Origin: Aphelidium insulamus
Lineage: Eukaryota > Aphelidiomycota > Aphelidea > Aphelidiaceae
Direction of reading: 5' to 3'
NCBI GenBank assembly: GCA_036784855.1
Contig: JAZDSV010000076.1
Span: 1-49,528 of the forward strand
Length of the DNA: 49,528 nucleotides
In this document: in pieces, positions 32,959 through 41,375 of the stretch
Layout of the letters: the number at the start of each line of letters is the position of its first letter
Position numbering within the stretch: the first letter of the stretch is position 1
Notes under the pieces: model-generated
Seen by the model: only the letters and a program-made list of their open reading frames with translations
What the model was told of the DNA's origin: nothing
The model's database searches: none
Made by a program: the position numbers and the translations under genes

Positions 32959-35280
32959 ATGCGCATATTGAAAAAATTGCTTTGGGGCACGGTAAGCTTG
33001 ATGGCTTTGCCGAGCATTGTTGAAGCTCAGACGACCAACGCGCTTGAGGAAATCGTCGTCACCGCGCGAAAGCGCGAGGAACGGTTGCAAGACATCCCCC
33101 TCGCTGTTTCCGCCTTCAATGCGGAACAGATGGCTGCGCGTCAGGTCCGTGATCTCAACGACATTGCCAAACTGACAGCTGGTCTTAATTACGAGGCTTA
33201 TCTGGGCGGCAACGGTACACCTGTCATTCGCGGTGCATCGCAACAGCGCATTACAGACCTGGATCAGAACGTGTCGACGTTCTTCGATGGAATTTATCTG
33301 CCGCGTCAGTACGCGATCAGTCCTGGTGTGATTGGGCTGGACCGGGTCGAGGTGGTGAAGGGGCCGCAAAGCGCTCTTTACGGACGCAACGCTTTCAGTG
33401 GCGCAATTAATTACATTACACGCAAGCCTGGAAACGAATGGAGCGGAAACGCTGAGGCGACACTCGGATTGCACAAGCGCTATGACCTTATCGCTGATGC
33501 CGGAGGGCCGATTGTTGAAGATCGGCTGATGGTTCGCGTGGGTGCAGGGTACAGCGAATTTGATGGCGATGTCCGTAACGGCCATCCCAACGCGAATGCA
33601 GATATCGATCCTGGTTCACCAGGGCGCGTCAACGGATGGGAAAATAAGTCATTCCAAGGCCGCGTCGTCTTTAAGCCGGTGGATGAACTTGAACTCGACT
33701 TCGGCGCCTACCGATTCGAGACCCTCATGGAAACACCCGCTTTAATCCGTGTCGCCCGTTCCACTTTCGACACAAACTGCGGCACCACGTTTGCAAACGG
33801 CTCTCGCGGGTTATTCTGCGGCGAATTGCCGTGGAAATTCACGCCCTTGCCCGGCGGATCACGCCCGGTCGATGTCAATGTTGACCCGCGCGGGATCGGA
33901 TTAAAATCGGACAGCACCATTCTTCGCGGTCACGCGGAATGGAACCCGACTGACACGTTCAATTTGGTCTATGAATACGGCAACGTGAAATCTGACGCTA
34001 TCACGGGCGGCTCAAGCGACCGTGATCCCGTTCTTGGCTCGGTAAATATTTTTGCGCCAACAGCGCCGCGCGGTAATCAGTTTACAATAACGCCAGTTGG
34101 CGACGTCAAATACGAGTCTCATGAAGTCCGTTTTGGTTTTACCCCGACTGAGCAATGGGACTTGCTGGCTGGCGCACTGTACTCAGATCTACGTGACTTT
34201 GACATATTCCCGCTGGCTGGGGGCTTACCACTTCTGGGCACGCAGCCGTTTGATGTCACGAGTCCAGCATTCACTGTCTTGAGCCGCGGCAGAACCAAGG
34301 TCATCACCAGAGCCGTCTTTGGGCGGGTTTCGGTGCAGGCAACCGATGAGTTGCGGCTGTCGGCAGAAGCGCGCTATCAAGACGAAGAGAAATCACTCGT
34401 GAGTGGTCCGACCACCTTTAATCCTGCAATCGCGACCCGCAGTGGAACGTGGAACCAATTTACGCCACGTTTCACCGTCGATTATAAGTTGTCATCCGAT
34501 AACTTACTTTACGCTACAGCGTCACGAGGCGCTAAGGCCGGTGGCTTCAATCTCAGCGCTCTTGTGGCCTCGCAGTTCCAATTCGAGCCGGACTTCAACT
34601 GGACGTACGAAGTTGGTTCCAAGAACGAGTTGCTTGATGGGCGTTTACGGCTCAACGGCGCCTTGTTTTATATGGATTGGGGTAACCGACAGGTCAGTTG
34701 TTCAGCCCAAGGCAGCGCCATCGGTGTCACGCCGCCCTCCGTCATCTGCAATATCGGTAAGGCGACTGTGAAAGGCATTGAACTGGAATCAACGGCAGCT
34801 CTGTCCGATGTGTTCACGGTGACGGCCAACATCTCCTACAACGATGCCAAATATGCGAACGGGGTGATCGACCAGCGTATTCGCGACTTCCAGGTCTGCA
34901 ACGGCGTAGTCTGTGCCGCCAACGGGAACGTCAGCGGTAATCAGTTGGAACGGATGTCGAAGGTTCAAGGTAATCTTGGTGCTGAGTACGCGCCGCCAAT
35001 TACCAGCGACCTCACGGGCTTCGTAGGTGTCGATACTAGCTACAAATCCAAGCAATACGCTGACTCTGTAAATCTCGCTTGGCTGCCGTCACGCTTTTTG
35101 GTCGATGCCCGCATCGGTGTCCGCGCCGATACTTGGGATGTGACGGCATGGGTCAAAAATGCCCTGAACAAGGACTATGCCTCTTCATCGTTTGCGACGT
35201 TTGCGGCGACCGACTCATCATACGTACCGATCAAAGGCGCGAATCGAACGATGGGTGTTACGGGTCGCTACAAATTCTAG
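32959..35280 (+). CDS. TonB-dependent outer-membrane receptor
   Basis: 773 residues, ribosome binding site AGGGGGAAAAG before ATG 32959. A signal peptide (MRILKKLLWGTVSLMALPSI then VEA) is followed by a TonB-box-like EEIVVTARK (30-38), the plug domain (RLQDIPLAVSAFN, VIRGASQQRIT, VEVVKGPQSALYGRNAFSGA) and a beta-barrel ending in Phe (GRYKF). It follows the ATGCAT-rich promoter region and is 58 bp before the beta-lactamase-fold gene. This suggests one operon of receptor, two exported hydrolase-fold proteins and four DUF1838 proteins. The general type matches receptors in sphingomonad catabolic islands; the ligand is unknown. Confidence 0.93.
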   Translation: MRILKKLLWGTVSLMALPSIVEAQTTNALEEIVVTARKREERLQDIPLAVSAFNAEQMAARQVRDLNDIAKLTAGLNYEAYLGGNGTPVIRGASQQRITDLDQNVSTFFDGIYLPRQYAISPGVIGLDRVEVVKGPQSALYGRNAFSGAINYITRKPGNEWSGNAEATLGLHKRYDLIADAGGPIVEDRLMVRVGAGYSEFDGDVRNGHPNANADIDPGSPGRVNGWENKSFQGRVVFKPVDELELDFGAYRFETLMETPALIRVARSTFDTNCGTTFANGSRGLFCGELPWKFTPLPGGSRPVDVNVDPRGIGLKSDSTILRGHAEWNPTDTFNLVYEYGNVKSDAITGGSSDRDPVLGSVNIFAPTAPRGNQFTITPVGDVKYESHEVRFGFTPTEQWDLLAGALYSDLRDFDIFPLAGGLPLLGTQPFDVTSPAFTVLSRGRTKVITRAVFGRVSVQATDELRLSAEARYQDEEKSLVSGPTTFNPAIATRSGTWNQFTPRFTVDYKLSSDNLLYATASRGAKAGGFNLSALVASQFQFEPDFNWTYEVGSKNELLDGRLRLNGALFYMDWGNRQVSCSAQGSAIGVTPPSVICNIGKATVKGIELESTAALSDVFTVTANISYNDAKYANGVIDQRIRDFQVCNGVVCAANGNVSGNQLERMSKVQGNLGAEYAPPITSDLTGFVGVDTSYKSKQYADSVNLAWLPSRFLVDARIGVRADTWDVTAWVKNALNKDYASSSFATFAATDSSYVPIKGANRTMGVTGRYKF

Positions 35281-35338
35281 AAAACGGCGGCAGGCCTCTG
35301 GCTCTCTGAGGGAGCTAGAGGCAAAAGGGGGAGTGTAG

Positions 35339-36571
35339 ATGAAGCGCATTCTTGCATTCGTTGCCTTTATGATCGTGGGCAACCTGAGTGTCGCGTCATA
35401 TGCGACTGATATGCCGCCAGGGATTGCCGACCCTGATAAAGCGATCTTGGATCCCATGTACAATGATCCGGTGCTTTTCTGGCGCGTCATGTCAGCGCCG
35501 AAAAATACACGCGAACCAGAACCTTATTTTTACTGGCCGGTCGAAGTGGTGCGCGGTTCGCCGCAGCCCATGAAAAAGGCGACGCGGACCACCACGATAC
35601 CCAAGGCAACGCTGGCCAAAGCTGCCGATTGGGCTGCGGCGCGTAGTAGCAATGCATTGGTCGTGATTCATAAAGGCGTCGTTCAATTAGAGCAGTATTG
35701 GAATGGAGTGGATTCCACTACGCTTGCCAATGGGCGCGCCATAACACGCAGCATAACGCCACTTCTTCTCGGCTTCGCGGTGGCTGACGGCAAGGTCAAG
35801 CTCGATGATCCTATCGGGCGCTATATTCCCGAATGGGCTAATGATCGCCGCGGCCAGGTCACAGTTCGTCAATTGGCACAACACACTTCAGGCTTAGAGG
35901 TGGCACCTGAACTGCCTGTAACCGAGATATTGGGAAACAAGGATCTCTGCCTGGCGTATTGCGGTGACGTTGTACGTGCCGCCTTGAATTATGATTACTC
36001 AAATCCGCCAGGGACACGATTTGAGGTGGCGCAAGAAAATATGCAGATTCTTGCCATCGTGATCGAGCGCGCGATGGGAATGCCTATTTCCACTTTGTTG
36101 TCGGAACGCGTGTGGAAACCCATCGGCGCGGCGGATGCGGCCCTTCAGCTTGATCGTCCGGGTGGCGTAGCGCGTATGATGTGCTGCATGCGCGCGACAC
36201 CTGGTGATTGGGCCCGGCTTGGTCAGCTTGTTCTTCAAGACGGAGTCTGGAACGGTCGCCAAGTTCTTCCGAAGGGCTGGGTCGGAACGATGGCGACACC
36301 GTCGGCGCGCAATGCAAACTTTGGTATTGGGTTGTGGCTGGGCACGCCTTACGTCGCGATGCGCACATACTTCGAAGGACAGCCTGGCGTTATCCCTCAA
36401 TCCGAGCCCTATTTGGCGGATGATGTGCGCGTCATGGAAGGTGGTGGCTTCCGGACAATATTTATCGTGCCGTCGCACGATCTCGTCATTCACCGTCATG
36501 GCTCAGCGGATCCGAATTGGGACCATGCCGGGCTTGTCAACATCATCATTCGCGGCCTGGACAAAAAATGA
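35339..36571 (+). CDS. Exported beta-lactamase-fold protein lacking catalytic residues
   Basis: 410 residues with a signal peptide (MKRILAFVAFMIVGNLSVAS YA). The body follows class C beta-lactamase/6-aminohexanoate-dimer hydrolase proteins: ALVVIHKGVVQLEQYWNG, LLLGFAVADGKVKLDDPIGR, YIPEW, VTVRQLAQHTSGL, and a C-terminal GGG FRTIFIVPSHDLVI strand. The catalytic SxxK, expected where this protein reads RAITRSIT, is Ala134-I-T-Arg137. The Tyr of the second motif, expected after PGTRFE, is Val230. All three catalytic residues are therefore replaced while the frame is intact, which suggests a retained non-hydrolytic role such as binding. Its stop overlaps the next start (ATGA). Confidence 0.85.
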   Translation: MKRILAFVAFMIVGNLSVASYATDMPPGIADPDKAILDPMYNDPVLFWRVMSAPKNTREPEPYFYWPVEVVRGSPQPMKKATRTTTIPKATLAKAADWAAARSSNALVVIHKGVVQLEQYWNGVDSTTLANGRAITRSITPLLLGFAVADGKVKLDDPIGRYIPEWANDRRGQVTVRQLAQHTSGLEVAPELPVTEILGNKDLCLAYCGDVVRAALNYDYSNPPGTRFEVAQENMQILAIVIERAMGMPISTLLSERVWKPIGAADAALQLDRPGGVARMMCCMRATPGDWARLGQLVLQDGVWNGRQVLPKGWVGTMATPSARNANFGIGLWLGTPYVAMRTYFEGQPGVIPQSEPYLADDVRVMEGGGFRTIFIVPSHDLVIHRHGSADPNWDHAGLVNIIIRGLDKK

Positions 36572-37464
36572 TCCGGCTTGCACTGCTTCTTCTTTGCTTG
36601 ATGAGCGCAACAACCACGTCAGAGGCGCGCTCATTTTACGTTCAAGGGGCTGGCGGTGTGCCCCTGGCCACAACGGACATTGGACCGGCCGATGCTCCCG
36701 GCATTCTCTTTCTTCACGGCATTGGTCATGGCCGAGAAAGTTTTCGCGACCAGTTCACCTCGCCATTAGCCCAGAAGTATCATCTGGTGGCGTTCGACCT
36801 GCGTGGTCACGGAATGTCGGGTAAGCCATCACTGGCTGCAGATTATACCGACCCATCAATATGGGCCGACGATGTCAGGCGTGTCATGGATGCAACTGGT
36901 CTAAGTCGACCAGTTGTTGTGGCGTGGTCCTACGGGACATTGGTCGCTGCAGACATGCTTCGCACAAATGGATCGGAACACATCGCAGGTCTCGTTTTGG
37001 TCGGGGCATTGGGCGGTTTGGTGCAGATGCCACCATCTGTGGCAGAGACACCAGCAAATCTGCTTAAGGCACGGACTCTTCAAGTCAGCCCGACGCTTGC
37101 AGACCAGCGCGAGGCATCGCTGCTCATAGCACCTTATCTCACGGCCAATCCCACAAATTCTTGGTGGCTTGAAACGACGACAGCTCTGAATCTGATGGTG
37201 CCGCCTTATGTGCAACCTTTATTGCGGCAACATCCAAGCGCCAATGCTGATTTGGTTGATCGACTGACAATGCAGGTGCTGATTGCCCACGGCGCACATG
37301 ATGGTGCTGTGCCGCAAGCCGCGGTCGATTCTTTGCTAAAGCGCCTCCCCAAAGGTCAGGCTAGTCGATACGCGGATGCAGGGCATGCGCCGTTTGTTGA
37401 AGATGCCCCACGGTTTAATCGCGAACTGACGGCTTTCATCGAAAATCTCAGGAGCCATAAATGA
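36568..37464 (+). CDS. Exported alpha/beta hydrolase
   Basis: 298 residues from ATG 36568; the frame is open 17 codons further but only this start gives a signal peptide (MIRLALLLLCLMSATTTSEA). The hydrolase core is clear: GILFLHGIGHGRESFRDQF, HLVAFDLRGHGMSGKP, an elbow VVAWSYGTLVA with nucleophile Ser121 (the first Gly of GxSxG is Ala), the acid in HGAHDGAVP, and the base in DAGHAPFVED. It probably cleaves an ester or amide in the periplasm. It overlaps both neighbours by four bases, tying it to the pseudoenzyme before and the DUF1838 gene after. Confidence 0.88.
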   Translation: MIRLALLLLCLMSATTTSEARSFYVQGAGGVPLATTDIGPADAPGILFLHGIGHGRESFRDQFTSPLAQKYHLVAFDLRGHGMSGKPSLAADYTDPSIWADDVRRVMDATGLSRPVVVAWSYGTLVAADMLRTNGSEHIAGLVLVGALGGLVQMPPSVAETPANLLKARTLQVSPTLADQREASLLIAPYLTANPTNSWWLETTTALNLMVPPYVQPLLRQHPSANADLVDRLTMQVLIAHGAHDGAVPQAAVDSLLKRLPKGQASRYADAGHAPFVEDAPRFNRELTAFIENLRSHK

Positions 37465-38306
37465 TTGCACGTAGAGCTTTGTTAGCCGGTGTCGCTGTGG
37501 CCGCTGCGATTCATCGCCCCAGTTTTGCGACAACAATGACGCCTGCTGATCGTCTGGAAACGATGATGCGCATGCGGGGCGATACGACAGGCAAGATCGT
37601 GTTTGGATGGCTCGATGCAGTTCGCTCAACCGTTATCGACGGCGACATCCAGCCCATGTGTCGGATGGTGGCGGCAACTGTAAGCCGCTTCGAGCGCCGC
37701 AATGACCAATACGAGGCGACGGTGCTTGAAGTTGCTTACTATCTTGATCCGAAAACCAACGAGCCACTCAAAACATTCCGTTTTCCAGAGGCATCCAAAG
37801 ATGTGAATGTGCCCGTGTATCGTACCGGCCCAGGTAAAGTGCGTTTCGGCATTGATCTCAGTGAATGGGAGGAGCACACCCCGGGCGAACCCGGCAAGGC
37901 TACCTCCGCCTTCGCACCCAAGTCATCGGTTCATCTTGAACGCAACGTTGGCTTTCCCACGATAGAAGACGGCAATCTTTACATGCGCTCGGATGAGTAC
38001 GGCAGGGTGTATCCCGATAAGTCCAAGCCCCCGACCGTCTTTTATCGCGAATGGATGATTTGGCAGGCGCGCGCTGATGCTCTTTTGCAATCTCGCGCAA
38101 CCTCTGTACCCTCTAGCTTCGCTTATTCGGCACTGTCGAGTTGGCGCCCATGGATGCAGATGGGCGACATAAAAGGCCACACCGCTGAAAACGGCCATGG
38201 CGCAAAAGCAGATTCTCTCGAAAACATACCCCAGATGTTGCGCGACCTGATCAAGTCGCGAGATCCAGACGTACTTGCGGACCCGGCACGTGCGCTCGGC
38301 GCGTAA
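37461..38306 (+). CDS. DUF1838-family Tat-exported protein, subfamily III
   Basis: 281 residues, start overlapping the hydrolase stop. A twin-arginine signal (MIARRALLAGVAVAAAI) predicts export. Family marks are LETMMRMRGDTTGKIVFGWL, a central YYLDPKTNEPLKTF segment and the C-terminal WRPWMQMGDIKGH. The closest relatives here are 44860-45705 and the decayed 909-1744. DUF1838 proteins have no established function; the fold is likely beta-rich. This copy is first of a run of four DUF1838 genes and directly follows a periplasmic hydrolase, which suggests a joint role on the imported compound. Confidence 0.78.
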   Translation: MIARRALLAGVAVAAAIHRPSFATTMTPADRLETMMRMRGDTTGKIVFGWLDAVRSTVIDGDIQPMCRMVAATVSRFERRNDQYEATVLEVAYYLDPKTNEPLKTFRFPEASKDVNVPVYRTGPGKVRFGIDLSEWEEHTPGEPGKATSAFAPKSSVHLERNVGFPTIEDGNLYMRSDEYGRVYPDKSKPPTVFYREWMIWQARADALLQSRATSVPSSFAYSALSSWRPWMQMGDIKGHTAENGHGAKADSLENIPQMLRDLIKSRDPDVLADPARALGA

Positions 38307-38392
38307 GGTGCGGTTTCACAAACCCGCGATTCAGTTTGAGGCGACGTTTTCGAACTTCACTTTCATCAAGTTCAGACCGGAATGGAATTCCT

Positions 38393-39268
38393 ATGCACTC
38401 TAGACGTGGTTTTGTCTCATCAGTCGCGGGAATGGCAGGCGCATTGACAGGTGCGCGGGCCGCCTCAGCGCAAGATCTTATTTCACTGTCGCCTCCGATC
38501 AGCCAAGTGCGCTCGGAGTTTGTTTATTTCGAAGACCCCGTTGAAGAGTTCAAGGCTCACATGAGGATCGAACGCGACCTCGTCGAGAACCAGGGGTCAA
38601 CGATTACTTGGTATCACTGGATGGTATTTGTCATTCCTGGAGGTCGCCGGCCCGAGCCGCTGATGCGATATGAGGGAATTGAATACAGCTACTTCCGTCA
38701 TCTCGGTAACAACAACTACAGGATACATGCGCACAACGTCTCTTTCCCACGTGATTTGAAGACCAATAAGTTTACGGATTCAGTCGTGAACCCCATCACA
38801 GGGGAAATGGTGAAGGCGCCGGTTTCATTGCTGTTGAATGATCCAGGGACGGTCGCCAGTCCGATCGGGTTTCGCAACGTAAACGGCGACGGAACGCCCA
38901 CCAAAGTGTACCGGCAGTTCCGTATCGAGGATAATCTTATCAAACTCGACAGTATTCGGAGTGCACCCCCGAACTGGCCGGCAACGCATATCGAAAACTC
39001 ATGCCAATGGGTCGAGCATGATCTTTTTGCCAATCAATCGATTACGTCACTTCCCGTTCATTTCTGCGGCCATTACGCCTTTGAATATTATTCGTGGCTG
39101 AAGATGCCGAAAGGCAACGGCCATCTGTCTGGGTTTTGGGATGGAAAAAAACTGAACTCTCCGAAGGAAATTCCACGCGAGATGCTTAGCCGTCTTGAGC
39201 GTGAGTATCCCGAGTTGCTTCAACCGCGCTGGGATCATTTTGATAAACCGCTATCGTTCAAGCTTTAA
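38393..39268 (+). CDS. DUF1838-family Tat-exported protein, subfamily II
   Basis: 291 residues from ATG 38393 (GGAATTCC just upstream); an earlier in-frame start would lengthen the signal region without benefit. The signal is MHSRRGFVSSVAGMAGALTG. The mature protein has EDPVEEFKAHMRIERDLVEN, a WYHWMVFVIPGGRRPEPLMR strand pair, YRIHAHNVSFPRDLKTNKFT, NPITGE, LLNDPGTV, GFRNVNGDGT, SAPPNWPA and WLKMPKGNGHLSGFWDGKK. It is the nearest intact relative of the left relic at 1812-2766 and more distantly of 40328-41215. Function unknown; exported folded, so a cofactor is possible. Confidence 0.8.
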   Translation: MHSRRGFVSSVAGMAGALTGARAASAQDLISLSPPISQVRSEFVYFEDPVEEFKAHMRIERDLVENQGSTITWYHWMVFVIPGGRRPEPLMRYEGIEYSYFRHLGNNNYRIHAHNVSFPRDLKTNKFTDSVVNPITGEMVKAPVSLLLNDPGTVASPIGFRNVNGDGTPTKVYRQFRIEDNLIKLDSIRSAPPNWPATHIENSCQWVEHDLFANQSITSLPVHFCGHYAFEYYSWLKMPKGNGHLSGFWDGKKLNSPKEIPREMLSRLEREYPELLQPRWDHFDKPLSFKL

Positions 39269-39292
39269 ATCGCCGACATAAAGGTGTGGCCC

Positions 39293-40294
39293 ATGTTTAA
39301 GACAAAAGATTTTGATCGACGTTCTGTACTGGCCACGGGCAGCGCATTTACGGCGCTCTCAGCTTCGGCAGCCATTATCAGTCCGGGCCATGCGATGGCC
39401 ATGACGAGGCCTGAAGCGAGCGCGTCCCTACGCGGGCCAACATTCGACCTGACGACAGGCCGCGGCAATGTGGATGCTTATCTTAAGCTCACGTCCAACC
39501 TCGATATGAAGTCCACACACTTTGGTTGGATCGACGGCTACGTCATGGGCGTCGCACCGAACGGTGCTGTCAAAGATATCTGCGGTTTTCGTGGAATAGG
39601 CTGCAATCGACTTATTCCCTACGAAGGGCCCGGGTATGGATTTCGCCGCGTTCTGCGCGAGATCGTGTTTTATACGGACCTCAAGACCGGCGAAATTCTT
39701 GAAGAAATGGAAAACCCATTCACCGGTGAGAGAGTGCGTGTGGTGCCCGTCGTCAATGATCCGTTTAACGCGGTCTTTAAAGACGTGTGGCCGGATCCCC
39801 CGTCGTACGGCGGGCTCAATACTGAAAAGCGTGAGCCGCGACCGTTCATCCTCAATTGGCAAATGATCGGCGGAAAGCTGATGATGGAGTTGCATGTGCA
39901 TCTCTATTACCCGAATGCTCTCGACCCAAAAACTTGGGTGCGGGAAAGTTCTGGCCCGATGAATCGGGTCAGTGAAACATTCAACTATTCGCTCTCGCTC
40001 GCAGACCTTCAGAATCCGGACCTGACAACAATTGAAAGCACCGGCGTGTGGGGACGCGTGACGCCTTGGCTGCCATGGATGCTGATGGGGCAGGCCGAAG
40101 GCCACTGTCTCTACAACTGTAATTTTGCCAGCGTGAAGGGGCCGGAGGACATGCCGGATCAGCGCATCGTCGCGCACATTGCGAAAAACTATCCGAAGTT
40201 CCTCGATGCACCGACAACATGGGAAGAGCCGTCGTTATCCTCGCTTGAATTATATGCTCGCGAACAGAAGCCGGCTCCACGGAAAGGGCCTTGA
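39293..40294 (+). CDS. DUF1838-family Tat-exported protein, subfamily I
   Basis: 333 residues, ATG 39293 preceded by AAGG eight bases upstream. The signal contains DRRSVLATGSAFTALSASAA. The mature part has FDLTTGRGNVDAYLKL, FRGIGCNRLIPYEGPGYGFR, YTDLKTGEILEEMENPFTGE, WVRESSGPMNRVSETFNYSL, SLADLQNPDLTTIESTG and PWLPWMLMGQAEGH. It is the same subfamily as 43866-44855 and the relic at 1-904. It lies 24 bp after its subfamily II neighbour, in operon. No catalytic motif is evident; conserved His and Asp in ELHVHLYYPN could bind metal, which is a guess. Confidence 0.8.
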   Translation: MFKTKDFDRRSVLATGSAFTALSASAAIISPGHAMAMTRPEASASLRGPTFDLTTGRGNVDAYLKLTSNLDMKSTHFGWIDGYVMGVAPNGAVKDICGFRGIGCNRLIPYEGPGYGFRRVLREIVFYTDLKTGEILEEMENPFTGERVRVVPVVNDPFNAVFKDVWPDPPSYGGLNTEKREPRPFILNWQMIGGKLMMELHVHLYYPNALDPKTWVRESSGPMNRVSETFNYSLSLADLQNPDLTTIESTGVWGRVTPWLPWMLMGQAEGHCLYNCNFASVKGPEDMPDQRIVAHIAKNYPKFLDAPTTWEEPSLSSLELYAREQKPAPRKGP

Positions 40295-40327
40295 TCTGTT
40301 GGTTATCTCGCTAAGGGGAGTAGCCTA

Positions 40328-41215
40328 ATGCTCGACATACTGAAGCGTGGTTCTGGTTCATCCGACGATGCATCGATAAATACAGGCCGGCGAACGGCGA
40401 TACTTGCCGCAGCCGGAGCTATGCTGGGCGCTGGTTCGTCCACGGCTCATGGGGCGAACAGCACGGGCCGTCTGATCTCAGAGCCTATGGCATTTCTTGA
40501 TCCCGTGGAGAGGTTAAATGCGGAATTTCGGTTGTTCCGTGATCTTAGCCCGGAGGCCGATGTCCTCCTCTGGTACTGTTGGAACGTTTTTATTGTTGCT
40601 GAGAACCGGACTGTCGCACCGCTTGCGCGTCAGGAAGGCATAGAATTTTCGCATCACCGCTTGATCGGACCTAACCTCTACCGAGTCCATGGTCACAATC
40701 TGTCGTATCCACGCGATCTCAATACGGGTGCGTTTATTAATACGATCAAGAATCCGATCACAGAAAAAGAAGTCACAATTCCCCCTACAGTTCTAACCTC
40801 AGACCCGGGAATGCTCTACTCGCCCGAAGGGAAGAGGCCACTTGATCGCAAAGGCGCGTCATTTACGCCAACGCTCAATTTCTTTCGCACCGAAGGAGAT
40901 GTCGTGAAGGCTGAACAAATTCGAGTTCCGCCAGATAAATGGGTCACACCCTTTATCGAAACATCGCATTCGTGGGCGCCCTTGAAGGATTTCAATAATC
41001 CACGAATTTTACGACTGCCGATGGAAACTGCCGGCGGCTTCGTATTCCCTTTTCCGAAGTGGTTGGAAATGGGCGACATTAAAGGGCACATGTTTGGCTT
41101 ATGGAGTGGTCGCAAGATCGATGGCGTTCATCAATTGCCTATAGAATTCTACACGCGCGCAATGAAACAGCACCCCGAGTTACTCACTGTCGATCTTACC
41201 GCGTTCGATCGTTGA
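40328..41215 (+). CDS. DUF1838-family Tat-exported protein, subfamily II (divergent)
   Basis: 295 residues with ribosome binding site AAGGGGAG. A long n-region precedes a twin-arginine signal (GRRTAILAAAGAMLGAG). Subfamily II marks are present but diverged: LDPVERLNAEFRLFRDL, WYCWNVFIVAENRTVAPLAR, YRVHGHNLSYPRDLNTGAFI, NPITEKEV, LTSDPGMLYSPEG, WLEMGDIKGHMFGLWSGRK and HPELL near the end. It is the last of the four-gene DUF1838 run; a 160-bp gap with a LysR-box palindrome follows before the third receptor. Function unknown. Confidence 0.78.
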   Translation: MLDILKRGSGSSDDASINTGRRTAILAAAGAMLGAGSSTAHGANSTGRLISEPMAFLDPVERLNAEFRLFRDLSPEADVLLWYCWNVFIVAENRTVAPLARQEGIEFSHHRLIGPNLYRVHGHNLSYPRDLNTGAFINTIKNPITEKEVTIPPTVLTSDPGMLYSPEGKRPLDRKGASFTPTLNFFRTEGDVVKAEQIRVPPDKWVTPFIETSHSWAPLKDFNNPRILRLPMETAGGFVFPFPKWLEMGDIKGHMFGLWSGRKIDGVHQLPIEFYTRAMKQHPELLTVDLTAFDR

Positions 41216-41297
41216 TCTGCTCTGCCGCACGATTAACCCTTCTGCTTGTAGGCCAAGCGTTCCAGCCAAATCGTCGATAACCTGTGGGTCAATACCC

Positions 41298-41312
41298 ATG
41301 CAGTGATTGCAT
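41298..41312. promoter_or_regulatory. LysR-box palindrome before the third TonB receptor
   Basis: ATGCA-GTGAT-TGCAT has both five-base arms identical to the site at 25380-25394 in the lysR/PhyH promoter. It lies 64 bp before the receptor start. This is the main evidence that the receptor belongs to the LysR regulon. Confidence 0.65.
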
Positions 41313-41375
41313 GAGTAGCTTCGAGGTATCGGGACTACAGTCTCTGATCGTCTGATTATTCGTTAGGGGGCTGTT

